A stretch of 16,485 nt of DNA from Kangiella sp. (GTDB lineage Bacteria; Pseudomonadota; Gammaproteobacteria; Enterobacterales; Kangiellaceae). The DNA is taken from NCBI GenBank assembly GCA_026195755.1, contig JAPHRL010000205.1, forward strand, positions 1 to 16,485. Reading direction: 5' to 3'. The notes under the pieces are model-generated. The model searched no databases and was not told where the DNA came from. It saw only the letters and a list, made by a program, of their open reading frames with translations. This document shows positions 1 to 7,555 of the stretch, one piece after another (positions within the stretch are counted from its first letter, which is position 1; every line of letters starts with the position of its first letter). The position numbers and the translations under genes are program-made.

Positions 1-168
1 CATGGTTACAACATTAGCAGGAATTTCTTCTGGCTCAACTATTTCTGCTCTTTCCAGCTCGACTTCCAGTTCTTCTTTACCCACAGTGCCGTGTGGCAGG
101 GCTTCTAATATCTTTTCCAGTCGTTCTACATCTAGCGAAGAAATAATAATATTTGGTTTTGTCGACAT
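1..168 (-). CDS. rnk: Rnk, GreA/GreB-family regulator (N-terminal part, cut by window edge)
   Basis: The first 56 codons are present, read from an ATG at 168 down to the window edge. The protein starts MSTKPNIIISSLDVERLEKI and continues to a PEEIPANVVTM segment. This matches the Rnk pattern of a short beta strand, the DLDxERL-like helix, then a conserved P-E-E-x-P-x-x-V-V-T-M turn that leads into the GreA/GreB-type C-terminal domain (lying outside the window). Rnk family proteins bind RNA polymerase near the secondary channel and were first described as affecting nucleoside diphosphate kinase levels. The N-terminal coiled coil is short, as in Rnk, and unlike GreA. The Shine-Dalgarno match upstream is weak. 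Family assignment is confident; the exact physiological role in this organism is inferred. Confidence 0.85.
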   Translation of the reverse strand, partial: MSTKPNIIISSLDVERLEKILEALPHGTVGKEELEVELERAEIVEPEEIPANVVTM

Positions 169-190
169 AACTCTGCTCACTTACAGATAA

Positions 191-215
191 ATGGTTTTTA
201 AAAATAAACAACCAT
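191..215. repeat. imperfect inverted repeat between rnk and the DUF1287 gene
   Basis: ATGGTT at the left end pairs with AACCAT at the right end, followed inward by one mismatch and two more A-T pairs around an AT-rich loop. It lies just upstream of rnk and downstream of the DUF1287 gene, so it could be a weak terminator for the latter or part of the rnk promoter region. The stem is short and AT-rich and could be chance. Confidence 0.25.
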
Positions 216-262
216 AGGTTAGCCTTTTCCGACCGAATACTAAAGCTTATTCAGGCTTATTC

Positions 263-853
263 TTAGCTTTGCGGTAAATAGCGGTAGTGACCGGTTATGT
301 CATAATCGAACAGCATATCTTCTAGCTTTGGGCCAGCTCCAATATTATGCACAATCAATGGGTTACCAGTTTCTGCGTCTTTCTGATCTGATACGATACC
401 GATATGCGGTAGATTGCCTGGTAACATCCAGCTGACGATATCTCCGGGCTGATAGTGCTGCAGAACATTACTTATTGGCAGGCTTTTACCATGACGACTA
501 AAAAAGGTTTGCAGGTTTGGCACGCGGCGATGATCAATATTCTTGTCAGTTGAGGTTAAGCCCCAGATTTTTTTCGAAGGATACAACTCAAAGTTATCAC
601 GCATGTCTTCATGCACCAATTGCTGCAAATCTATTCCCAGCTTTCTATAGGAACGGATAATGACATCGGTACAGACGCCAATCTCAGACGGCACATCCCC
701 ATTGGGATAGTCGATGGCCATGTATCGACCATCATAACGCACCTCAAATTGCGTTCTCTCCAGCGCTGCTTCCACTAATTGTTCATATACTGGTTTTGCC
801 AGTATTGGCGCGCCAAATAAAACCAGTCCTGCCAGTAACACCATTCTTTTCAT
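263..853 (-). CDS. DUF1287 family exported protein (NlpC/P60-like fold)
   Basis: This is a 196-residue protein when started at the ATG at 853. That start is preferred over the ATG-like codon at 892 because AGGA sits about six bases upstream of it and because it places a clean signal peptide at the N terminus (MKRMVLLAGL, hydrophobic core to residue 18, cleavage near ALAK-like ILAKP). The mature part carries the DUF1287 signature: YPNGDVPSEIGVCTDVI around residues 49-65, a LGIDLQQLVHEDM segment, NIDHRRVPNL, and GDIVSWML...HIGIVSD near residues 137-155. Cys61 and His150 are the likely counterparts of the Cys-His pair of NlpC/P60-type peptidases, to which this family has been linked. The function is uncharacterised; a periplasmic role is inferred from the signal peptide. 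The gene starts 20 bases after the preceding gene stops, so the two are probably cotranscribed. Confidence 0.85.
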   Translation of the reverse strand: MKRMVLLAGLVLFGAPILAKPVYEQLVEAALERTQFEVRYDGRYMAIDYPNGDVPSEIGVCTDVIIRSYRKLGIDLQQLVHEDMRDNFELYPSKKIWGLTSTDKNIDHRRVPNLQTFFSRHGKSLPISNVLQHYQPGDIVSWMLPGNLPHIGIVSDQKDAETGNPLIVHNIGAGPKLEDMLFDYDITGHYRYLPQS

Positions 854-872
854 GACATTCCTGCTTTGCATC

Positions 873-1613
873 TTAGTAATAAACACTGACATTGATTACT
901 TCACCCTTCCAAACCAGTTCAAAGCTGCCATCCATCCACCATCCCACTTCGCCGTACTTAGGAATTTTGACACCTTCGACTTCATAGTAATCTCTGAAAT
1001 GCCCTTCCCAAGGTCGTTTTTGATAGCCTCCATCAAATTGTCCATAGCGACCTTCGGTGTAAACTGATTCCACTTCATTGTCATCATTAAATCTGAACTC
1101 TAACTCTACCGTTAGTTCCTTAACCGTTAAACTGGCCAATGCTCTTCTATCATCAATCGCAGTCCAGGTTACGCCCGATTCTGGTAATAATGCCGCTGGA
1201 AACCAGACCGCTTCTGCTAGGTATCTGTGAAGCGCACCAGAATTGAGTGGTTTATGATCTTTGTCGCTTGCAATGGGAATGATACTGAACAGTTCCACCT
1301 TGCCGGAACCCATGCCATCTTCCAGCCTATCTTCTACTGAGATGAACATGCCCGGACAAAACTTAATTTTTGCGTTCCAGGTGAAATTTTTATCTAGAGT
1401 GGTAACTGATTGAGAAGCCTCAAATGTGAGCCATTTGTTGCTGTCTGTTCGTGTTCTTAAGGCGCCTGCCTGAGCAATTTCAATTCTACGAATCATCGGC
1501 TGACCGTTGGTCAGCACATGTTTGAAATATCGCTGTACAGGCTCAGGCAGTCCTTCGAAATGACTAAAGTCGACCCTTGCATCGGACTTTTCTTTACTAT
1601 TTACCTTAGTCAT
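873..1613 (-). CDS. uncharacterised cytosolic protein with LPEPVQRYF motif
   Basis: This is a 246-residue protein from the ATG at 1613; a GTG two codons earlier is the alternative, but AGGGA lies seven bases before the ATG. There is no signal peptide or membrane segment. Near residues 22-30 is LPEPVQRYF, a motif I associate with a conserved bacterial family of unknown function (possibly annotated as DUF6544 or DUF6920; the exact number is uncertain). The rest is beta-rich with many aromatic residues, including EAVWFPAALLP, a FDGGYQKRPWEGHF segment and KIPKYGEVGWW near the C terminus, suggesting a lipid- or ligand-binding beta fold. No catalytic motif is evident. It lies directly upstream of the DUF1287 gene with a 19-base gap, implying an operon. 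Existence of the gene is well supported; function is not. Confidence 0.8.
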   Translation of the reverse strand: MTKVNSKEKSDARVDFSHFEGLPEPVQRYFKHVLTNGQPMIRRIEIAQAGALRTRTDSNKWLTFEASQSVTTLDKNFTWNAKIKFCPGMFISVEDRLEDGMGSGKVELFSIIPIASDKDHKPLNSGALHRYLAEAVWFPAALLPESGVTWTAIDDRRALASLTVKELTVELEFRFNDDNEVESVYTEGRYGQFDGGYQKRPWEGHFRDYYEVEGVKIPKYGEVGWWMDGSFELVWKGEVINVSVYY

Positions 1614-1646
1614 TTTCACTTCCCTGAACTTTTCGGTGAAACTAAT

Positions 1647-1847
1647 CTAGCTTTGCTTTGCTGGACTGATTTTATGAAGCAGCCAAAGTATTAAACCAAA
1701 CACTGCTACCCATATTCCAAAATCAATTAATAAGCCTACCCAAAACGTATTGTGTTCAAACGGGTTGTAACCCAACAGGTAATAACTTAGGCGAGTAATA
1801 AAATATGAAATGATAAATGCTATAAAACTTTTAACGTTTTTGGTCAT
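1647..1847 (-). CDS. small two-helix membrane protein
   Basis: This 66-residue protein begins at an ATG with AGGAGA ideally placed upstream. Two hydrophobic stretches, roughly residues 7-27 and 36-58, would form two transmembrane helices with a short loop (GYNPFEHNTF) between them, and a short basic tail follows (HKISPAKQS). I recognise no family. It stops about 34 bases before the next downstream gene on the same strand starts and may be part of the same transcript. Confidence 0.7.
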   Translation of the reverse strand: MTKNVKSFIAFIISYFITRLSYYLLGYNPFEHNTFWVGLLIDFGIWVAVFGLILWLLHKISPAKQS

Positions 1848-1888
1848 CTTGCTCTCCTTGGTCTAATGTTCTGCCTTTAAAGTTATAT

Positions 1889-2341
1889 TCACTCACACAT
1901 GGCGTTATAACGACGTTGCATTTCTTCCGGCTCTACTTTCTCGATTTCGTGACCCAGCATCCATTCATGGCCAAAGGGATCTCGAATCGTACAAGAGCGC
2001 TCACCATAAAAGTGATCTGCCGCTTCTCGAATCATTATTGCTCCAGCGGCAAGGGCCCGCGCTGCTAATTCATCACAATCATCTCAGTGGATGTGGATCA
2101 GAAAACCGGTCTTGCCCGGATTTTGTGGACCGTAACAGTCATATTCAGGAAACTCATCAGAAACCATTAGAATAATATTGCCTAAATCCAGTTCTACATG
2201 ACCAATCTTACCGCCAGGATCGGTCAACCGAAACCTTTCCTTCGCACCGAATACTTTAGTGTAAAACTCAACCGCAGCCTCAGCGCCTTTTACTCTTAGA
2301 TAAGGGTACACTTCATGATTGGTATTTTTTCCTTCATTCAT
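1889..2341 (-). pseudogene. VOC (glyoxalase-fold, PhnB-like) protein interrupted by an in-frame TGA
   Basis: Reading from the ATG at 2341, the first 85 codons give a VOC-family N-terminal half (VYPYLRVKGAEAAVEFYTKV, then FGAKERFRL, KIGHVELDLG and ILMVSDEF), typical of PhnB/YdcJ-like glyoxalase-fold proteins. Codon 86 (2084-2086) is TGA. In the same frame the following 64 codons continue perfectly as the C-terminal half: DDCDELAARALAAGA, a DHFYGERSCTIRDPFGHEW segment and MLGHEIEKVEPEEM, ending at TGA 1889-1891. The DPFGHEW motif is the usual end of the second VOC repeat. So only one codon disrupts a protein of about 150 residues. A Cys codon (TGT or TGC) could become TGA by one substitution. 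The alternatives are a sequencing error or, less likely, recoding. The 5' half alone would lack half of the fold. Confidence 0.85.
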
Positions 2342-2352
2342 GGTTGCCTCCT

Positions 2353-2907
2353 TTACTGTTCTTTACCCCACATGCGTGGCATGACATTTTTATTTGAACC
2401 TGTTCTTTTGTGCCAGTAGCTCATTATGACGTGGCCAATGGTTAAGGCCAGTAATAGCCAGCCTAACTCTCCGTGCAGTAATCCGCCCAGATCGAGAGTC
2501 CACTGTATTTTCTCACTTTCAAAGCCACTGAAGATCGTTATACCAAAGACTTCAAAAGATCGTCCCGAACCATATTGGCGTAATAACCCAAGACTTGGTA
2601 TTGCCAACATCAAAATATAAAGTGTTATATGGCCGAGTCTGGCAAACCAATTGATTGACGGGGGACGACGGGACACATTCATCAGCGCCCAGATGATTCG
2701 AATAATGATCAGTACAAACAACAAGAAACCCATAGGTTTATGGGTTGGCCAAAAAAAAGCTTCTATAGCGGTATCATCAAAGAAGAAGTGTGATGCTGCG
2801 CTTAAAAACTGCCATAGCAACAACAGTGCCATGCCCCAGTGTAAAATACGGCTTACTTGCCCATAACTGTGTTTATTATCTTTTATACCCATGTTTGCCC
2901 CCATCAT
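2353..2907 (-). CDS. cytochrome b561 family protein
   Basis: This is an integral membrane diheme cytochrome of the bacterial b561 (CybB) type, 184 residues from the first ATG, with four transmembrane helices. The likely heme ligands are visible: His23 in RILHW in helix 1, His56 in HKPMG before helix 2, His145 in LLHGELG and His159 in TIGHV in helix 4. Such proteins pass electrons between membrane quinones and acceptors, some reacting with superoxide. The ATG five codons downstream (at 2892) is an alternative start: GGGG lies at suitable spacing before it, while the first ATG has only a weak site. The gene lies 11 bases upstream of the broken VOC gene on the same strand. Assignment to the family is firm; the physiological partner is not known. 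Confidence 0.9.
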   Translation of the reverse strand: MMGANMGIKDNKHSYGQVSRILHWGMALLLLWQFLSAASHFFFDDTAIEAFFWPTHKPMGFLLFVLIIIRIIWALMNVSRRPPSINWFARLGHITLYILMLAIPSLGLLRQYGSGRSFEVFGITIFSGFESEKIQWTLDLGGLLHGELGWLLLALTIGHVIMSYWHKRTGSNKNVMPRMWGKEQ

Positions 2908-2945
2908 TTTTCTGCTGTTTAGAATATATCACAGCTTTGATTATT

Positions 2946-3779
2946 TTATAGACTCATCATCTTTTGGATGTTTTCTGTAATGTGTTTGATCACTTTTTTA
3001 TCCTGCCAGTATTGGCCATGACTTAGCGGATTCCATGATTTGAATAACTTTGTAAAGAATCCTTTTCCAGCATTAACTTCTATATCCTCAACCCTTTGTT
3101 CATAAGAATGACTTAGTGGTTTTAATGGCCATCCGAGAACATCATCCTTGTCATAAAAGTTATACCATTTGAAATCCGGTGTTGGTGGTTTTATCGCTTC
3201 GATGTTTTTGTGTCCGGCAACAAAGATGGGGATATTACAGCCTAGCGTATAAAATTTATGCAGGCTTTTCATTCTTCTGAACTGATCTCGCGGCGAACCC
3301 TCATGCACCTCATCGTCTCGCTGCATACTCCAGATACCCACCGAAGCATCAATTCTTTGCGCATCCCAGATGTAGCTTGAGATCACCTGACCACCCAGAG
3401 AATTTGCAACAATCACTACAGGTATCTGGCGATTACCTGCTTCTTCAAACACATCATCCATGGCCTTCATGATCATTTTTTGCGTCAGGTAGTAAGGGCT
3501 GTTCTTTACCCTTTTTTTATATTCAAGACTCGCTGCATCGGAAAAGCCATACAGCAGAAATCGCCTCAATTTGATCCAGTCTACCTGATCGCGCATTCGA
3601 CCTAAAATTTCCTCCTGCTGTCCTTGCAGGATATCCTGATAGTAAAGCGATTTAAAAGCCACTTTAGACCATGCCTTATCACCCAAAGATTTTTGTATCT
3701 GATCGTAAAATTCGGTGTAATAATGCCTTTCGGTATCCCCCATTCCATGAATGGTTATCAGTGCTATTTTTTTATCCAT
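2946..3779 (-). CDS. alpha/beta-hydrolase-like protein (putative serine esterase)
   Basis: This 277-residue cytosolic protein has AAGGAGA directly upstream of its ATG. The features fit an alpha/beta-hydrolase: a first strand ALITIHGMGD with the HG oxyanion motif (residues 6-15), a nucleophile elbow VIVANSLGG (residues 122-130) with Ser127, an acidic residue in NFYDKDDVLGWPL (Asp212 or Asp213) and a C-terminal His254 in PLSHGQYW. The nucleophile elbow is ANSLG rather than GxSxG, with Ala replacing the first Gly. There is no signal peptide. Substrate unknown; an esterase or lipase role is inferred only from the fold. It sits between katG and the cytochrome gene, about 38 bases from the latter, and may share its transcript. 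Confidence 0.75.
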   Translation of the reverse strand: MDKKIALITIHGMGDTERHYYTEFYDQIQKSLGDKAWSKVAFKSLYYQDILQGQQEEILGRMRDQVDWIKLRRFLLYGFSDAASLEYKKRVKNSPYYLTQKMIMKAMDDVFEEAGNRQIPVVIVANSLGGQVISSYIWDAQRIDASVGIWSMQRDDEVHEGSPRDQFRRMKSLHKFYTLGCNIPIFVAGHKNIEAIKPPTPDFKWYNFYDKDDVLGWPLKPLSHSYEQRVEDIEVNAGKGFFTKLFKSWNPLSHGQYWQDKKVIKHITENIQKMMSL

Positions 3780-3881
3780 GCCTTTCTCCTTTATTGAGCT
3801 TCTTTATTATAATCAACGCGCATCAACACACCGTTAGCCATTGCTTATTTTGTATGAATTCTTACAGATATTAGAAAGGCT

Positions 3882-3907
3882 TGCCGCACCAGCTTTCTGA
3901 TGCGGCA
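3882..3907 (-). terminator. hairpin terminator downstream of katG
   Basis: Just after the katG stop, TGCCGCA and TGCGGCA form a 7-bp stem that continues after one mismatch with CAG/CTG around a four-base loop. On the minus strand it is followed by a short pyrimidine run (CCTTTCT) rather than a long T tract. It is a plausible intrinsic terminator for katG. Confidence 0.6.
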
Positions 3908-3916
3908 TTAGGAAGT

Positions 3917-6073
3917 TTACTTTTGATCGAAGCGATCAGCGTTCATCACTTTGGTCCATGCGGCAACGAAGTCTTTGACAAACTTCTCTTGATTGTCATC
4001 TTGTGCATAGACTTCAGCAATCGCTCTTAAGATTGAATTGGATCCAAAAACTAAATCCACTCTGGTTGCTGTCCACTTGGTTTTACCGGATTTCCGATCA
4101 CAGATTTCATACAGATTATTACCCGCCGGGTTCCAGGTGTAATTTATATCGGTTAAATTGACGAAGAAGTCATTGGTCAGGGCGCCTTCCTGTTCGGTGA
4201 ACACACCATGTTTACTGTTACCATAATTGGTTCCCAGCACACGCATGCCACCGATTAAGACCGTCATTTCTGGAGCAGTCAACCCCATCAACTGAGTACG
4301 ATCCAACAGCATTTCTTCAGGGCTTACAACGTAATCCTTCTTCAGCCAATTTCTGTAACCATCATGCAACGGCTCAAGCGGTTCAAATGATTCCACATCC
4401 GTCATTTCGTCAGTCGCATCACCGCGTCCTGGCAAGAATGGAACATCAATATTAAAGCCGGCTTTTTTGATGGCCATTTCAATCCCTACATTACCGGCCA
4501 AAACAATTACATCGGCAATACTGGCACCGCTTTCTTTGGCAATTGGTTCAAGCACCTTAAGCACTTTGGCCAATCTCTCAGGCTCATTGCCCTGCCAATC
4601 TTTTTGTGGCGCCAAACGGATGCGCGCTCCATTAGCACCACCACGCACATCCGATCCGCGGAAGGTTCTTGCGCTGTCCCAAGCGGTCGCCACCATTTCA
4701 GGGGTAGTAAGTCCACTGGTTTTAATCTTCTCTTTCACAGCTTTAACGTCATAATCACTTTCGCCAGCTGGAACTGGATCCTGCCAGATTAAATCTTCTT
4801 GCGGTGCATCGGGGCCGATATAGCGCGATCTTGGCCCCATATCCCGGTGCGTCAGTTTAAACCAAGCTCGAGCGAATACTTCGGAAAAATACGCCTGGTC
4901 TTTATAGAAGCGTTCCGAAATTTTGCGATACTCAGGATCCTTTTTCATGGCCATATCAGCATCCGTCATGATTGGATTCAATCGAATAGAAGAATCTTCA
5001 ACATCCACTGGCTTGTCTTCTTCCTTAATATCGATTGGTTCCCATTGCCAAGCTCCTGCTGGGCTCTTCTTTAGTTCCCATTCGTGATTAAGCAACATTT
5101 TAAAATAGCCGTTATCCCACTTGGTAGGCTCGGTTGTCCAGGCGCCTTCAATGCCGCTGGTTAATGTATCGCGACCTATGCCGCGCTTGGTTTTGTTGTT
5201 CCAGCCAAGACCTTGTTCTTCGACGTCCGCAGCTTCAGGCTCCGGGCCAAGCAACTTCTCATCGCCATTACCGTGGCATTTACCGACCGTATGACCACCA
5301 GCTGTCAACGCAACCGTCTCCTCATCATCCATGGCCATCCGCTTAAAGGTCACACGGATATCTTCGGCTGTTTTAAGCGGATCAGGATTACCATCCACAC
5401 CTTCCGGATTCACGTAAATCAAGCCCATCATCACCGCAGCCAATGGATTGTCTAGGTCGCGCTCGCCTGAATAGCGACTGCGTTCATTATCACTCGGTGC
5501 TAACCATTCTTTCTCAGAGCCCCAATAAGTATCTTTTTCCGGGTGCCATATATCCTCACGGCCGAATGCAAAGCCATAGGTTTTCAAACCCATAGACTCA
5601 TAAGCAATGGTACCGGCATAGGTGATTAAGTCCGCCCAACTGAGTTTGTTACCGTACTTTTTCTTGATGGGCCAAAGCAGTCGACGCGCCTTATCGAGGC
5701 TGACATTATCTGGCCAGGAATTAATAGGAGCAAAACGCTGGTTGCCGGTTGCCGCACCGCCACGCCCATCGGCTATTCGATAAGTCCCGGCTGCGTGCCA
5801 ACTCAAACGAATCATAAGACCACCATAATGACCCCAGTCAGCTGGCCACCATTCCTGACTATCGGTCATTAATTGATGTAAGTCTTTTTTCAGAGCTTCG
5901 AAATCAAGTTTTTTGACTTCTTTTTGATAATCGAAATCCTCACCCATTGGGTTTGTCTTTTTATCGTGCTGATGCAAAATATCGAGATTCAGGGCATTCG
6001 GCCACCAATCCATGTTAGATGAGCTGCTTTTTGTGACGCTACCATGCATCACCGGACATTTTTTCTCTGACAT
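3917..6073 (-). CDS. katG: catalase-peroxidase KatG
   Basis: This 718-residue bifunctional heme enzyme decomposes hydrogen peroxide (catalase) and oxidises organic donors (peroxidase); it lacks a signal peptide and so acts in the cytoplasm. AAGGAG precedes the ATG. The N-terminal catalytic domain has the distal triad Arg89, Trp92, His93 in RLSWHAAGTYR and the proximal heme ligand His261 in GGHTVGKCHG. The covalent Met-Tyr-Trp adduct needed for catalase activity is complete: Trp92, Tyr220 (GLIYVNPEG) and Met246 (FKRMAMDDEE), with family-typical spacing of 26 residues between Tyr and Met and 15 from Met to the proximal His. The C-terminal half is the duplicated domain without heme. Length is within the usual 710-750 range. 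A hairpin terminator follows, and a possible OxyR half-operator and promoter lie upstream. Confidence 0.98.
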   Translation of the reverse strand: MSEKKCPVMHGSVTKSSSSNMDWWPNALNLDILHQHDKKTNPMGEDFDYQKEVKKLDFEALKKDLHQLMTDSQEWWPADWGHYGGLMIRLSWHAAGTYRIADGRGGAATGNQRFAPINSWPDNVSLDKARRLLWPIKKKYGNKLSWADLITYAGTIAYESMGLKTYGFAFGREDIWHPEKDTYWGSEKEWLAPSDNERSRYSGERDLDNPLAAVMMGLIYVNPEGVDGNPDPLKTAEDIRVTFKRMAMDDEETVALTAGGHTVGKCHGNGDEKLLGPEPEAADVEEQGLGWNNKTKRGIGRDTLTSGIEGAWTTEPTKWDNGYFKMLLNHEWELKKSPAGAWQWEPIDIKEEDKPVDVEDSSIRLNPIMTDADMAMKKDPEYRKISERFYKDQAYFSEVFARAWFKLTHRDMGPRSRYIGPDAPQEDLIWQDPVPAGESDYDVKAVKEKIKTSGLTTPEMVATAWDSARTFRGSDVRGGANGARIRLAPQKDWQGNEPERLAKVLKVLEPIAKESGASIADVIVLAGNVGIEMAIKKAGFNIDVPFLPGRGDATDEMTDVESFEPLEPLHDGYRNWLKKDYVVSPEEMLLDRTQLMGLTAPEMTVLIGGMRVLGTNYGNSKHGVFTEQEGALTNDFFVNLTDINYTWNPAGNNLYEICDRKSGKTKWTATRVDLVFGSNSILRAIAEVYAQDDNQEKFVKDFVAAWTKVMNADRFDQK

Positions 6074-6115
6074 AACATCTCCTTATTCATCAATCTGTAT
6101 TTCTCTTAGTAATTT

Positions 6116-6144
6116 GTTATATCACAGATAAATGCCTTTTCTCA
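6116..6144 (-). promoter_or_regulatory. candidate katG promoter
   Basis: On the minus strand a TATAAC hexamer (6116-6121) lies about 43 bases before the katG start codon. Seventeen bases upstream of it is a weak -35 hexamer, TGAGAA (6139-6144). A good -10 with a poor -35 is typical of promoters that depend on an activator such as OxyR. This was identified by eye. Confidence 0.4.
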
Positions 6145-6159
6145 CCTCTTACCACCACT

Positions 6160-6174
6160 ATTGATTTGATCTAT
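6160..6174 (-). promoter_or_regulatory. OxyR-like half operator upstream of katG
   Basis: The minus strand reads ATAGATCAAATCAAT. It matches nine of the ten fixed positions of the OxyR motif ATAGNTNNNANCTAT as I know it. It lies about 15 bases upstream of the candidate -35 of katG, where an activator would be expected. No good second copy is found seven bases further on, as a full OxyR tetramer site would have. OxyR control of katG is common in gammaproteobacteria; here it is an inference. Confidence 0.4.
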
Positions 6175-6215
6175 GATGTCAGTCATTTTTTTATATCGGA
6201 TGAGAAAGATTCCTA

Positions 6216-6434
6216 TCAAAGTCCAGCCTCTACCATCTGCTTAATTTTTTTGGCTTTCTCGAAGTGATCCAATCTATGAGTACTGATCCACCAGGTTGCT
6301 GCCTCCATCAAAAGCTCAGGGTCATTGTTCTTGTTTGCAAAGAACGCATAAAAAGACACACCCACAGAGTCTCCTTTAGTCAGTATTTTCTTATCGCATA
6401 CTTCTATTATTTTACTTCTTAAAGTCTGTCTCAT
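6216..6434 (-). CDS. small protein of unknown function
   Basis: This 72-residue soluble protein starts within the last codons of the CPBP protease gene (23-base overlap), suggesting translational coupling. The ribosome binding site is weak (TGGA eight bases upstream). The C-terminal half is predicted helical (DPELLMEAATWWISTH, then FEKAKKIKQMVEAGL). I recognise no family. The overlap with a clear gene on the same strand is the best support that it is expressed, perhaps as a partner of the protease. Confidence 0.5.
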   Translation of the reverse strand: MRQTLRSKIIEVCDKKILTKGDSVGVSFYAFFANKNNDPELLMEAATWWISTHRLDHFEKAKKIKQMVEAGL

Positions 6435-7167
6435 TGTATTGTTCCAGGTTTATGGTCTGTAAAACTTTTATCCCTTTTTCATTATTTCGATAACGCTTGA
6501 TTCCATAGACCAGCATCCAAATTACCACCACTGAATATATCAACGGTATCAAAACATTCACTAGGGCTTGTTCATATCTGCTTATTACTTCTGGATTCTC
6601 TAAATCAGGCACCAGTAATTGCTCTCCAATAGGGCCATTAGAGAACACAAAGATCGTGACTAGATTCCATCCGAAATGGAGAGCAATTGGTAAGGCAATT
6701 GACTTGGTCCGTTCAAAGGCATAAGCCAACATCAAGCCAAACACACCGGTAAGAAAAAGCACATAAACCATCGGAACTATATTTCCAATTACACCATACG
6801 AAAACCAGTGATAAATTCCAAATGTTGCAGCAGATAAAAAGCAGCCCTTTCTTGCACCCAGCCACTCAATCGCCTTGTACAGCAAGTAGCCTCTGAACAG
6901 TAATTCTTCAAACAACACAGAGTTGATATTCCAGCGAATACTATCCAATACCTGACTCCAACTTAGATTGGAGTTTAGTACCCAGTTAAAACCGGAGAAA
7001 TGTGCTATGAGCAGATATTGAGTTGCTGCAACAGATCCAGCAAGGAAGAATCCAGTGACAAACTCTGAGGTGCGTTGAAGGGGTTTATTGAAACCTAGAA
7101 CTCTTAAACTACGTTTCTCTATTCGTAGCAGAAAATAAGTAATAGTTATTATTATTATGCCAATCAT
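6412..7167 (-). CDS. CPBP family intramembrane metalloprotease
   Basis: This 251-residue polytopic membrane protein belongs to the CPBP (CAAX protease and bacteriocin-processing, Abi) family. The motifs are present in order: motif 1 FEELLFRGYLL with Glu87, Glu88 and Arg92; motif 2 His120 in FGIYHWFSYG; motif 3 HFGWN with His164 and Asn168. These residues form the active site in the Rce1-type glutamate intramembrane proteases. Members act in bacteriocin self-immunity, prenyl-protein processing and possibly phage defence; the substrate here is unknown. It is coupled to the downstream 72-residue gene. The N terminus (MIGIIIITITYFLL) is hydrophobic, and CAGGA lies 12 bases upstream of the ATG, so a slightly different start is possible. 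Confidence 0.88.
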   Translation of the reverse strand: MIGIIIITITYFLLRIEKRSLRVLGFNKPLQRTSEFVTGFFLAGSVAATQYLLIAHFSGFNWVLNSNLSWSQVLDSIRWNINSVLFEELLFRGYLLYKAIEWLGARKGCFLSAATFGIYHWFSYGVIGNIVPMVYVLFLTGVFGLMLAYAFERTKSIALPIALHFGWNLVTIFVFSNGPIGEQLLVPDLENPEVISRYEQALVNVLIPLIYSVVVIWMLVYGIKRYRNNEKGIKVLQTINLEQYNETDFKK

Positions 7168-7225
7168 GATTCTTGTTTATCCTGAGGTTGTAAAGTAAGC
7201 GCCACTCTAAAGTTAGCTTCTCTTA

Positions 7226-7477
7226 TCACGTACTTCCCTTATCACTCTGGGATTTGTTTGGCTCAGGCAAGTCATTGCAAACTTTACAGTAAAGCCCCTT
7301 TTTATAATAGTAGACTCTAGTAGCGAGAAATATCGTTGCTGTAATTAGACCCCACAACAATCCAAACTCCAGGGCGTACTCGAACTCTCTTCCTTTTAGC
7401 ATTTGCACTCCGCCCAACAGTAATGCCACTACCGGAATGGCAATCAGATATTGAATAATCCACTTTTTTATTGGCAT
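7226..7477 (-). CDS. small membrane protein with C-terminal CxxC
   Basis: This 83-residue protein has AAGGAA at good spacing before the ATG. Two transmembrane segments, about residues 9-26 and 36-55, are followed by a basic stretch YYYKKG and a CKVC pair (Cys64 and Cys67) on a short polar tail. The CxxC could bind metal or form a disulfide. I recognise no family. It lies 58 bases upstream of the CPBP gene on the same strand and may be cotranscribed with it. Confidence 0.6.
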   Translation of the reverse strand: MPIKKWIIQYLIAIPVVALLLGGVQMLKGREFEYALEFGLLWGLITATIFLATRVYYYKKGLYCKVCNDLPEPNKSQSDKGST

Positions 7478-7555
7478 ATTTTTTTCCTTAATTTGCTAAC
7501 ACTCTAATGTCACTCACTTTTATTCAGGCAATATGCTGTTTAACATGAATCCGAT

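Noticed and set aside
1..190. Plus-strand Ser-rich open frame at the left edge
   Set aside because: It is the complement of the rnk gene, whose product matches a known family.
3815..3840. AACGCG...CGTTAG motif resembling an attC end
   Set aside because: The distance between the two parts is only a few bases, there are no internal arms, and no cassette gene pattern exists there.
4467..5455. Several plus-strand open frames over katG
   Set aside because: They are shadows of katG codon composition and do not have ribosome binding sites or recognisable proteins.
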